DNA of 64,000 bases from DASQPA01 sp963757335 (lineage in GTDB: Bacteria; Acidobacteriota; Thermoanaerobaculia; Multivoradales; UBA5704): NCBI GenBank assembly GCA_963757335.1, contig CAVWRJ010000011.1:124001-188000 (forward strand). Direction: 5' to 3'. Below are positions 45,040 to 52,743 of this stretch, piece after piece. A program made the position numbers and the translations under genes. Every line of letters begins with the position of its first letter. The stretch's first letter is position 1. Below the pieces are notes generated by a model. That model searched no databases. It saw only the letters and a program-made list of their open reading frames with translations, and was not told where the DNA came from.

Positions 45040-45229
45040 CCGCTGGGCACAGGCGGGCGGATCCGCCAAACGCCTGGCACCTGTGATGAAAATCCGGCTG
45101 GAGCAGGGTCTGGCTACGTGGAGGTGGTCCTCACCGCCGCATGCCCCTGACCTCGAACATTCCGAAGTGGCGGAACTGAGGAAACCGGCGCCCGAGCCGT
45201 ACTCCGCTGGCCTGGTGCGGATCGGCTGA

Positions 45230-45647
45230 TCCCGGACAGGATTTCGACGCTCCCGGACAGGCTCGGGAACCTCCCGGACGGATTTCGGAACCTCCCGGAC
45301 GGATTTAGGGCGCTCGCGGACCGCTTCCGGGAGGCGTCGGACCCCTTCCGGAAGCTCCCGGACCCCTTGCGGACGCTCCCGGACCCCTTTTTAAAGCTCC
45401 CGGACGGCTCTCGGAAGACTTTCCACGGCTTTCCGAGGACTTTCGACGAGATCCGGAAGACTTTCTTCGCGTCGAAAGTCGAGCTGCACGCGAAGAAAGT
45501 AAAGTACCAAGCCTCAAAAGTCTTCACATACCCGTGGAAAGTTACTTTTGACGCCTCAGAAGTCGATCCGGACGGGATGAAAGTCGACTTCCATCCGTCG
45601 AAAGTCGCCAAAAACTCGTTCGCCAGGACTTTCTCCGGCTCCGGGCG
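45230..45647. repeat. degenerate 21-bp tandem array 2 (about 20 units)
   Basis: About twenty 21-bp units in strict phase: TCCCGGAC-like octamers start at 45230, 45251, 45272, 45293, 45314, 45335, 45356, 45377 and 45398. GACTTTC continues the phase at 45417, 45438 and 45459 and again at 45627. Between them the units carry the reverse complement, GAAAGTC. The first half reads CTCCCGGACSSSTT and the second AAAGTCNANTT. One plus-strand frame stays open and gives heptads such as LPDPFRK and later SKVTFDA. The array lies between the ends of the peptidase and the barstar genes; the other parts of the gap 45040-45689 hold nothing I can name. Confidence 0.85.
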
Positions 45648-45689
45648 AGCGCGAAGAGTCTCCGGGCGCTCTCCAAACAGCTGCGGAGA

Positions 45690-46079
45690 CTACCAGACGA
45701 AGACGAGATGGAAGGGAATGCCGTCCCGGCTCCATTCCTGGGCGGCGGTGAGCCAGGATTCGACGAGGCCTCCGGCCGCTTTGTGGCCGCGGTCCCAGAA
45801 GCGGGTGGCGTGGTCGACGAAGAGGACGTAGCCGGTGCCGGGGACCCAGGAGAGGTCGCGGAGCGAGTCGTCGAGGGCGTCCCAGTTGTTCCCGAAGTGC
45901 TCGGGGAAGCCGAACGCCTCGGCGAGGACGGCGAAGAGCTGGCGGTCCTCCTCGACGTGGGTGCCGTCGATCGAGGCGTGGACCATCCCGGGGAGGGCGG
46001 AGCGCAGCGGGGTCGCCGCCTCATGAGTGACGAAGTGGACGCAGTTCCAGGAGGGGGTTTTCAAGTCTTCGACGGTCAT
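45690..46079 (-). CDS. barstar family RNase inhibitor
   Basis: A 129-residue cytoplasmic protein. The barstar core is clear in FAVLAEAFGFPEHFGNNWDALDDSLRDL, with VLFVDHATRF after it. Barstar blocks the active site of barnase-type RNases through acidic residues in the second helix and loop. The ATG overlaps the stop of the RNase gene by four bases (ATGA), so inhibitor and enzyme are made together. A loop longer than in Bacillus barstar follows the first strand. Confidence 0.92.
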   Translation of the reverse strand: MTVEDLKTPSWNCVHFVTHEAATPLRSALPGMVHASIDGTHVEEDRQLFAVLAEAFGFPEHFGNNWDALDDSLRDLSWVPGTGYVLFVDHATRFWDRGHKAAGGLVESWLTAAQEWSRDGIPFHLVFVW

Positions 46080-46513
46080 CTGAAGGTCCCGGGGTCGAGG
46101 CTCAGGAAGGTTCGGTAGTGGTCGTGGGTGTAGTAGGTCTCGCCGCCCTGGCCGCGGATGATCCGGCGGGCGCCGCGGTCGGAGGCGCCGGGGGTCTCGA
46201 CCGTGTACTCGTGATAGTAGCCGCGCGGCTTGGCGGGCAGGCGACCCTCGCGGTTGCCGAAGACGACCCCGTCCTGGCGGTGCTTGAAAGGGCCGTTGGC
46301 GGCGATCCGGTCGAGCATCTGCTTGATTTCGGCCCGCTCGGCGGGGTCGGTGATACCGGAATCGTGGGTGTCGCCCTCGGAGGAGGCCTTGGCGCGATGG
46401 TGGTGCGAGCGGGCTTCCGCTCTCCCTGGCGCCAGGGAGAGGCCGAGGGCCAGGGCCAGCAGAAGGGCGATGAGGAATCTGGCGGTCAGGGGTGTGATGG
46501 CTCTTCTTCCCAT
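46076..46513 (-). CDS. secreted barnase-like ribonuclease
   Basis: A 145-residue exported RNase. The signal peptide is FLIALLLALALGLSLAPGRAEA, followed by a His/Ser-rich stretch. The barnase core is VVFGNREGRLPAKPRGYYHEY, with Glu102 as probable general base, Arg113-118 in the ASDRGARR segment, and His132 in HDHYRTF as general acid. The enzyme would cleave RNA outside the cell, and its own cytoplasm is guarded by the overlapping barstar. GAGGTG lies six bases before the ATG. Its start overlaps the end of the AMMECR1 gene by 28 bases. Confidence 0.92.
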   Translation of the reverse strand: MGRRAITPLTARFLIALLLALALGLSLAPGRAEARSHHHRAKASSEGDTHDSGITDPAERAEIKQMLDRIAANGPFKHRQDGVVFGNREGRLPAKPRGYYHEYTVETPGASDRGARRIIRGQGGETYYTHDHYRTFLSLDPGTFR

Positions 46514-47070
46514 TTCGTCACCTCGTAGATCGAGAGCCGGATCTCCGGCGACCAGAAGTTCGGGGAGAGCCCCGCCTTGTGCTTCAGATGAGCGAGGAAG
46601 CTCGCCGGATCGGGGAGCTGCTCCCAGACCTGGGGCAGGAAGGTGGCGCGGGCGCCCCGCCCCTCCAGGTAGTCGAGGATGACCCCGTCCCGGCCCGGGC
46701 GCAGCCGGGCGAGCGCCTCGGCCTCGCTCCGGACCGGGAGGGGGACCGCGGGGCCGAGGAGGGAGACCTCGATCGCGATCCGCGGCAGCTCGGCGCTTAC
46801 GAGGGGCGGAAAGCGGTTGTCCCTAAAGGCCGCCGCCCGGGCGTTCTCGCGCACGTCCTCCCCCAGCGGCCGGTAGGCCTCCAGGCTGCCGACACAGCCG
46901 CGGAGCTCGCCGTCCTTCATCAGGGTGACGAAGGTGGCGCCGGGCTCGGCCAGCCAGGGTTCGCCATGGGGGCTCTCCCGGCCCTCCTTGAGCGCCGCGG
47001 CGAGGCTCTCCCGGGCGATCTTCAGGAGCACCCGGCCGCGCTCCTCGATCGGGAGGCGGTTCTCAGGCAT
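46486..47070 (-). CDS. amrA: AmmeMemoRadiSam system protein A (AMMECR1 domain)
   Basis: A 194-residue protein with the AMMECR1 fold: ATFVTLMKDGELRGCVGSLEAYRPLGEDVRENARAAAFRDNRFPPL includes the conserved LRGCIG-type block, and EVSLLGPA and GRDGVILDYLEGRGARATFLPQVWE follow. I use the ATG at 47070 (MPENRLPIEER); an ATG at 47088 has a better ribosome binding site (AGGTGG). AMMECR1 proteins act with Memo-type and radical SAM partners in an undefined modification pathway. The radical SAM member is not in this window. It overlaps the Memo gene by eight bases. Confidence 0.92.
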   Translation of the reverse strand: MPENRLPIEERGRVLLKIARESLAAALKEGRESPHGEPWLAEPGATFVTLMKDGELRGCVGSLEAYRPLGEDVRENARAAAFRDNRFPPLVSAELPRIAIEVSLLGPAVPLPVRSEAEALARLRPGRDGVILDYLEGRGARATFLPQVWEQLPDPASFLAHLKHKAGLSPNFWSPEIRLSIYEVTKWEEEPSHP

Positions 47071-47872
47071 GGAAGGCGAAGGCTCCATAGCCGACCACCT
47101 GCCGGCGGTCGCCGGCCGTGTCGCCCGAATTGCGCAGGTCGAGAAGAGTGGGGACGAGGCCACGCCGTTTCGCCGCGACGAGAAGGCCGTCGATGGGGTG
47201 GGCGCCGCAGGCCCGGCGCGGATCGATCGGGCCTTCCAGGCGGAGGATGGCGTCCGCGGTCTCCCGGTCGACCCGGCGGGCGGTGTCGTAGGGGAGGTAG
47301 TGCGAGAGGTCGGAGCTGATGACGAGGGCGGTCTCCTCGTCCCCCCAGACCTGCTCCAAGACCTCGGCCACCTCCTCGCCGCTCGCCTCCCCCACTACCA
47401 GGGGGAGGAGCTTGAACTCGCCGAGGAGGACCTGGAGGAAGGGGAGCTCCACCTCCAGCGAGTGCTCGGGGACGTGCGCCTCCGGCTGCAAGCGCACCTG
47501 GGGGAGCCGCGCGGCCGCCCGCGCCATCTCGGGATCGATCTCGACGACCCCCAGGGGGGTGGCGAAGCCCCGCGCCTCGGGGAGGGCGAGGCCGCGGACC
47601 GGCACCCGGTGGGCGGGCCCGAGGAGGACCACCTTGCGGAGGGTGCCGGCGACCGGCGCGAAGGCGGTAAAGGCGCTGGCGGCGATGGGGCCGGAGTAGA
47701 CATAGCCGGCGTGGGGGGCGATGACCGCCTTGGGCGCCCGTGCCCCAGCCGGGGCCGCCGCCCGCGCCGCGGCGAGGAGCCCGGTGACGGTCTCCTCCAG
47801 GTCCGCCCGGGATTCCGGGTAGAAGCTGCCGGCGACGGCGGGGGGGCGGACGGTGAAGCCGTGCGAGGACAT
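47063..47872 (-). CDS. amrB: AmmeMemoRadiSam system protein B (Memo-like)
   Basis: A 269-residue protein. The ATG at 47872 gives MSSHGFTVRPPAVAGSFYP, the typical start; a longer reading would run through a palindromic repeat and is rejected. The Memo fold shows metal-binding histidines in APHAGYVYSGPIAA, GPAHRVP and PEHSLEVELPFLQ, plus SSDLSHYLPYD. These resemble extradiol dioxygenase relatives. TACATT lies eight bases upstream of the ATG, with no Shine-Dalgarno sequence. It is the first of a run of four genes: Memo, AMMECR1, RNase, barstar. Confidence 0.94.
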   Translation of the reverse strand: MSSHGFTVRPPAVAGSFYPESRADLEETVTGLLAAARAAAPAGARAPKAVIAPHAGYVYSGPIAASAFTAFAPVAGTLRKVVLLGPAHRVPVRGLALPEARGFATPLGVVEIDPEMARAAARLPQVRLQPEAHVPEHSLEVELPFLQVLLGEFKLLPLVVGEASGEEVAEVLEQVWGDEETALVISSDLSHYLPYDTARRVDRETADAILRLEGPIDPRRACGAHPIDGLLVAAKRRGLVPTLLDLRNSGDTAGDRRQVVGYGAFAFHA

Positions 47873-47880
47873 CGTTGACG

Positions 47881-47886
47881 AATGTA
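47881..47886 (-). promoter_or_regulatory. -10 element of the Memo gene
   Basis: TACATT on the minus strand, eight bases before the ATG and without ribosome binding site, fits a leaderless transcript of the four-gene cluster. Confidence 0.42.
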
Positions 47887-47910
47887 CCGCCTTCAGGGCG
47901 CGGAGGGAAA

Positions 47911-48078
47911 GCCCCGCCCGGAGATAAATCTCCGGGCTATGGGCTACGCTGGCTAAAGCCAGCTCAGAAGCAGAAGAGAGCGAGGCTGAGAAACCTCGGC
48001 TGAACGTGACCAAAAGAGCTTCGAAGTCGGATTTATCCGACGTAGCTCATAGCCCGGAGATTTATCTCCGGGCGGGGC
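47911..48078. repeat. REP-like composite palindromic element
   Basis: Two inverted arms of 38 bp (47911-47948 and 48041-48078) match at 37 of 38 positions and flank a 92-bp core. Each arm holds its own hairpin, CCCGGAGATAAATCTCCGGG in the left arm, with 9-bp stems and a two-base AA loop. The core adds CTGGCT-AA-AGCCAG (47949-47962) and GTCGGAT-TT-ATCCGAC (48026-48041). The form resembles REP doublets (REPINs). No transposase of the RAYT type is in this window. It lies between the Memo gene start and the end of the amidase gene. Confidence 0.8.
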
Positions 48079-48154
48079 CGGCGCTTCCAACACCTCACCC
48101 TCACTGCACGGTTCCCCGGATAAGCCGCTGCCCGGTTTAACGCCTATGCGGGCC

Positions 48155-51100
48155 CTACCTCGCCTTCGCCACCGCCGAGGGCAGCTCGCTCGGCTTGCCG
48201 TAGTAGCCGAGAATCCCCTTGACGATGGCTTCGGCGACCTGCTGGCGGTAGTTGCGGGTCTGGAGGAGCCGGCGGTCCTCGGAGTTGTTGAGGTTGCAGA
48301 CTTCGAGGAGCATCTTGGCCGGGACCGTGTTGTAGCGCAGGACCGCCGGCACCCACTCCTTCTGGTCGCGGATGATCTTGTCCCGCACCGGCTGGAAGGG
48401 GTGGACGACCAACCCCTGGGCTTCGAAGGCGGTGACGATCTGCTTGGCGAGCGAGCGCGACAGGCCCTCGCTTTTGACCCGCTGCTCCAAGGGGAAGGTC
48501 ACCTTCGGGCTCTCCTGGACCTCCTTGCGCAGAGCGTAGACCTCGCCGCTCTTGGCGAAGGTCTCCTCGCGCATCCGGGCGGCGGGGATGTAGGCCATGG
48601 CGCCGCGGAGCGAGGGGTGGAGGGAGTCGGCGTGGATCGAGAGGAAGATCACCTTCTCGGGGTCCCCGCCGTCCTGCTGCAGCGCCTTTCTGTAGATGCT
48701 GTTGGCGAGATACCAGCGCAGGTGCACCCCCACCACCGGGCTCTCGATCGGGTAGGGGGGATTGGTGAGCACCGCGTGCCCGCGCGAGGCGGGGAGGACG
48801 TCGACGTCCGGGACCCGGTAGTCGCCGCCGTCGCGGGTCGTCGAGAGCACCCGGGCGTTGGTGCGGCTTTCGAGCAGCCGCTTGGCGCGCATGGCGATGT
48901 CGTAGACGTAGAGGCTCTCCCAGATCCCGTTCTGGGCCGCCCCGCCGTCCTTGCCGCCGTGACCGGCATCCAGGATCACCGTGATGTTTTCGAGCCCGAG
49001 GGCGCGGACGTGGTTGCTGAAGCGGGCGGCGGCCCTTAGGCTCGCCTCGTACTCGGTCCGCTGCGGGTGCCCCTCGGGCAGGAACTCGGGCTCGAGGAGA
49101 TTGAACGGCACCTTCACCCGGTAGCCGACGGGGATCTGGGTGACGTCCTCGATGCCGCTCCGCCGCGCGATCTCCTGGGCCAGGGCGTTCACGTCCTTGG
49201 CGTGGATGCGGCCGGTGAAGCGGACGACGACGCTCGAATAGAGCGCCTCCCCCGGCCGCAGGCGGTAGGTGGCGAACTCGCCCTCGGCGTCCTTGCCGTA
49301 CTCCAGATGGAAGGTGGTCTTCTCCCCCGCCGGCACGGCGGTCTTGAAGGCGGGGAGGAGGAGCTCGGAGGGGATGGTGAGGGCGGCGCCCTTCGCCAGG
49401 TCGTCGTCGGTCACCTCGTTGTATTCGCGGAGTGCGCGGAAGTTCTCGCCGTTGCCGGTGAACCAGACGGCGATATGCCAAAGGCTCTCCCGCTGCAGCG
49501 CCCCCACTCCCCGCACCAGGTGATGCCAGCCGTCGGCCTGCGGTTTATCGTCGGGGAAGAGGGCCTTCGCCACCTTCAACTGGTACTCCGGGGTCAGGCA
49601 CTCGTAGGGGGCGCGGTAGTGGGCGCCCGTCCTCACCTCCGGCTTGTTGCCGTTGGCCTCGGCGAGGAGCTGCACCTTCTGGGCGTCGCCGCACAGCCGG
49701 TGGGCGAGGACGGTCAGGCTGTCGCCCCGCCGCGCCTCGGTCTCCAGAAAGAGGGCGGGCTCGGCGGAGAGGATGGCGACGAGACCCTCCCCGATGTTCG
49801 CTCGGACGAGCGCGGCATCTGGAGCGGCGGCGGGAGCGACGGCGGGAGCGATGGCGGGAATAGACAGCTCGGAGGGAGTCGCCGCGTCCTCCGGAGCGGT
49901 CCTGGCAGCAGGTTTGGGCTTGGCGGCCGCGGTGGACGCAGCGGTCGTCGCGGAGTGCCGGGTACGGGGGGTACGGGCGATCGACGGCGCCGACAGGGCG
50001 AGCAGGAGGACCGCGAGCGTAAGCCCCAGCCCCGGACGACGGGACCGCGGCGGCCGGCCGCCGCGGCTCAGGAAGAAAGCCTCCACGGCGCGGTTTTCGG
50101 TGCCGTCCGCCGCGGCACCGTTCGCCGCGGCCCCTAAGAAGCGGGGGGCCACCTGCCAGCCCACCTCCCGCTCGAAGGCGCGGGCGGCGCGGAACATCGT
50201 CGCCTCGGCGAAGGGGCGGGCGGTGAGCTGGAGCGACAGCGGCAGGCCCTCGGGGTCGGCGCCCGAGGGGACGGCGATGGCGGGGAGGCCGGTCAGGCTC
50301 GCCGGGGTGGTGTAGGTGTCCGAGAGGTACATGGCGAGCGGGTCGCCGCTCTTCTCGCCGAGCCGGAAGGCGGCCGAAGGGGTGGTCGGGGTCGCCACCA
50401 CGTCGACCTTCGTGAAGGCGGTCGCGAACTCCCGCCGCATCCGGTCGAGGACGGCCCTGGAGCGGCCGTAGTAGGCGTCGTAGTAGCCGGAGGAGAGGGC
50501 GAAGGTGCCGAGCATGATCCGGCGTTTGACCTCGGGGCCGAAGCCCTCGCTCCGGCTCGCCAGGTAGAGCTCGGAGAGCGACTCGGCCGCCGCCGCCCGC
50601 CGGCCGTAGCGGACGCCGTCGAAACGCGCCAGGTTGGCGCTCGCCTCACAGGTGGCGATCACGTAGTAGACCGCGACCGCCGCCGGCAGAGTGGGCACCG
50701 ACACCGGGACGATCTCGGCCCCGGCCCGCACCAGACGGTCGAGCGACTCCTTAAAGGAGCGCTGCATCGCCGCCGGCAGGCCGGAGTCGTCGATCTCCCG
50801 GATCACCCCGATCTTCATCCCGGAGATCCCGTCCTCGATTCCCGCCAGGTAGTCGTCGACCGGGAGCGTCGAGGCGGTCGCGTCGTCGGGGTCGGCGCCG
50901 GCGAGGACCCGGAGGGCGAGGGCGGCGTCGCGGACGTTCCGGGCGAGTGGGCCGATCTGGTCGGTCGAGGAGGCGAAGGCGACGAGCCCGTAGCGCGACA
51001 CCCGGCTCCAGGTGGGCTTCACCCCCACCACCCCGCAGAGGGCGGCGGGCTGGCGGATGGAGCCGCCGGTATCCGAGCCCAGGGCGAGCGGCACGCTGCC

Positions 51101-51616
51101 CGCCGCCACCGCCGCCGCCGGCCCGCCCGAGGAGCCGCCGGGGACGGCCCGCAGGTCCCAGGGGTTCCGGGTCTTCTGGAAGGCCGAGTTCTCGCAGGAG
51201 GAGCCCATGGCGAACTCGTCCATGTTGCAGCGGCCGAGGAGCACGGCGCCGGCAGCGAGGAGCTTCCGGACGGCGGTCGCCGTGTAGGGGGCGACATAGC
51301 CCTCCAGGATCTTCGAGCCGCAGGTGACGGGGAAGCCGGCGACGTTCAGGTTGTCCTTCAAAGCGACCGGCACCCCGGCGAGCGGCCCGGGATCCTCCCC
51401 CGCCGCCACTCGGGCGTCGATCTCGGCCGCCCGCTCGCGCGCCGCTTCCGAGTAGAGGTCGAGATAGGCGGCGAGGAGCGGCTCGATCCGCTCGGTGCGA
51501 GCGAGGGCGGCCGCGGTCACCTCGACGGCGGACACCGCGCCCGACCGCACCTGCCGCGCCACCTCCTCGGCCGGTCGCTCCCAGAGGGCACCGGCGGCGG
51601 GCGACTCACTCGCCAT
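48155..51616 (-). CDS. gatA: fused GatA glutamyl-tRNA amidotransferase and N-acetylmuramoyl-L-alanine amidase
   Basis: One uninterrupted frame of 1153 residues. Residues 1-485 are a complete GatA: catalytic Lys87 in VALKDNL, GGSSGG at 160-165 with the cis-Ser, and GSDTGGSIRQP at 180-190 with the nucleophile near Ser186. After PRFLGAAANG comes a segment typical of an exported protein: a basic stretch, a hydrophobic stretch (LGLTLAVLLLALSAPSIA), and Ala/Pro linker. The C-terminal half has a LysM-like region and an Amidase_3 zinc domain (ILDAGHGGKDGG about 880, SIHADS about 996, EVCNLNNSED). An in-frame GTG at 50086 could start a separate 643-residue amidase. GatA works in the cytoplasm and the amidase in the periplasm, so a true fusion is odd; a lost stop codon is the main alternative. 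Confidence 0.82.
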   Translation of the reverse strand: MASESPAAGALWERPAEEVARQVRSGAVSAVEVTAAALARTERIEPLLAAYLDLYSEAARERAAEIDARVAAGEDPGPLAGVPVALKDNLNVAGFPVTCGSKILEGYVAPYTATAVRKLLAAGAVLLGRCNMDEFAMGSSCENSAFQKTRNPWDLRAVPGGSSGGPAAAVAAGSVPLALGSDTGGSIRQPAALCGVVGVKPTWSRVSRYGLVAFASSTDQIGPLARNVRDAALALRVLAGADPDDATASTLPVDDYLAGIEDGISGMKIGVIREIDDSGLPAAMQRSFKESLDRLVRAGAEIVPVSVPTLPAAVAVYYVIATCEASANLARFDGVRYGRRAAAAESLSELYLASRSEGFGPEVKRRIMLGTFALSSGYYDAYYGRSRAVLDRMRREFATAFTKVDVVATPTTPSAAFRLGEKSGDPLAMYLSDTYTTPASLTGLPAIAVPSGADPEGLPLSLQLTARPFAEATMFRAARAFEREVGWQVAPRFLGAAANGAAADGTENRAVEAFFLSRGGRPPRSRRPGLGLTLAVLLLALSAPSIARTPRTRHSATTAASTAAAKPKPAARTAPEDAATPSELSIPAIAPAVAPAAAPDAALVRANIGEGLVAILSAEPALFLETEARRGDSLTVLAHRLCGDAQKVQLLAEANGNKPEVRTGAHYRAPYECLTPEYQLKVAKALFPDDKPQADGWHHLVRGVGALQRESLWHIAVWFTGNGENFRALREYNEVTDDDLAKGAALTIPSELLLPAFKTAVPAGEKTTFHLEYGKDAEGEFATYRLRPGEALYSSVVVRFTGRIHAKDVNALAQEIARRSGIEDVTQIPVGYRVKVPFNLLEPEFLPEGHPQRTEYEASLRAAARFSNHVRALGLENITVILDAGHGGKDGGAAQNGIWESLYVYDIAMRAKRLLESRTNARVLSTTRDGGDYRVPDVDVLPASRGHAVLTNPPYPIESPVVGVHLRWYLANSIYRKALQQDGGDPEKVIFLSIHADSLHPSLRGAMAYIPAARMREETFAKSGEVYALRKEVQESPKVTFPLEQRVKSEGLSRSLAKQIVTAFEAQGLVVHPFQPVRDKIIRDQKEWVPAVLRYNTVPAKMLLEVCNLNNSEDRRLLQTRNYRQQVAEAIVKGILGYYGKPSELPSAVAKAR

Positions 51617-51938
51617 CGCCGTTCCCCTTGATCTCGGGCACGAGAAGGAACCCGTCCAGGGAGGCCGGCGCGTTGGCGAGGAACTGCTCCCGCGGCAGGC
51701 AGGGCCGGATCTCGTCTATAGCCTCCTGCGCCTCCTGCGCCTCCTGCGCCTCGTGCTCCCCCGCCGGCCCCAGCGGGACATGGGCTGCCGTTTCTTCCCC
51801 CGGGGCGTACTGCTGGAGCTGGTCGATATAGTCCACGATCGCTCCCAGCTGCCCGGCGAACAGGGTCTCCTCCTCCGGGCTGAGCCGGAGCCGGGCCAGG
51901 GTGGCGATCTTCCTTACGTTGTCGGTAGTTAGGGCCAT
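51606..51938 (-). CDS. gatC: Asp-tRNA(Asn)/Glu-tRNA(Gln) amidotransferase subunit GatC
   Basis: A 110-residue subunit that locks GatA to GatB. The ATG at 51938 starts MALTTDNVRKIATLARLRLSPEE, the canonical GatC N-terminus; a TTG at 51947 is also in frame. The rest reads LGAIVDYIDQLQQ and a tail ending LVPEIKGNG. An insert with EAQEAQEAQEA from 9-bp repeats lies between. The end overlaps the GatA start by 11 bases. No gatB is in this window. Confidence 0.93.
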   Translation of the reverse strand: MALTTDNVRKIATLARLRLSPEEETLFAGQLGAIVDYIDQLQQYAPGEETAAHVPLGPAGEHEAQEAQEAQEAIDEIRPCLPREQFLANAPASLDGFLLVPEIKGNGDGE

Positions 51939-52068
51939 CTTCTTCAAGTGGTAGTTTAGTAGCGCTCAGAACGGAAAGCAATTGTCGCGCCGGGGATGCC
52001 GGGGATCTCGGGAAAGTCGGGGATGTCGGGGATGCCGGAGGATGCTCTCCTCCTGGTAGGCTCCTATC

Positions 52069-52680
52069 ATGATCGATCTCCCCGCTCTCTTCGGCCCGAT
52101 CGACATCTATCTCTTCGATCAGCTCCTCCGCGGCCGGATCAGCCCGGGGATGACGGTGCTCGACGCGGGGTGCGGCGGCGGGCGGAACCTCGTCTTCCTG
52201 TTGCGGCAGGGCTATCCCGTCCTCGCCCTCGACCCCGACCCGGAGGCGATCCGGGCGGTTCAGGCGCTCGCCGGCCAGCTCGCACCGGCGCTCCCGGCCA
52301 CCAATTTCCGGGCCGAGGCGGTCGAAGCGAGCAGCTTTGGAGAGCATGCGGCCGATGTCGTCCTCTCTAACGCCGTTCTCCATTTCGCCCGCGACGAATC
52401 GCATTTCCGCGCCATGCTCCTCGGCTGCTGGCGCCTGGTCAGGCCGCGGGGTCTGTTCTTCTGCCGCCTGGCGTCGTCGATCGGTATGGAGAACCGTTTT
52501 CAGCCGCTGGGCGGGCGGCGCTTCGGTCTCTTGGATGGCAGCGAGCGATTCCTCGTCGACGAAGCGTACCTCCTCGCACTCACCGCCGAGCTCGGCGGTA
52601 CGCTCCTCGATCCGTTGAAGACGACGGTCGTCCAGGATCAGCGGTGCATGACGACCTGGATCCTGAGAAAATCGCGGTAG
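52069..52680 (+). CDS. class I SAM-dependent methyltransferase
   Basis: A 203-residue cytoplasmic protein. The SAM-binding motif is VLDAGCGGGRNLVFLL (30-45), the acidic residue of motif II is in LALDPDPEAI, and motif IV is DVVLSNAVLHFARDESHF. The C-terminus has a short helical cap. The methyl acceptor is unknown. The start codon is 6 bases after TAGGCT with no ribosome binding site, so it may be leaderless; it is divergent from gatC. Confidence 0.88.
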   Translation: MIDLPALFGPIDIYLFDQLLRGRISPGMTVLDAGCGGGRNLVFLLRQGYPVLALDPDPEAIRAVQALAGQLAPALPATNFRAEAVEASSFGEHAADVVLSNAVLHFARDESHFRAMLLGCWRLVRPRGLFFCRLASSIGMENRFQPLGGRRFGLLDGSERFLVDEAYLLALTAELGGTLLDPLKTTVVQDQRCMTTWILRKSR

Positions 52681-52743
52681 CTACCGCGTCCATAGCGTCT
52701 CTCGCGTCCACCGCGTCCCGCGCGCGGGCTCTTGACGCAGGCT

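Noticed and set aside
45114..45611. Minus-strand reading frame of 165 codons through array 2
   Set aside because: It starts at a TTG without ribosome binding site and other frames are equally open; the 21-bp periodicity makes any frame look repetitive.
47873..48013. Extending the Memo protein N-terminus by 47 residues
   Set aside because: The extension reads through the REP-like palindrome; the conserved start MSSHGFTVRPPAVAGSFYP with its own -10 element fits better.
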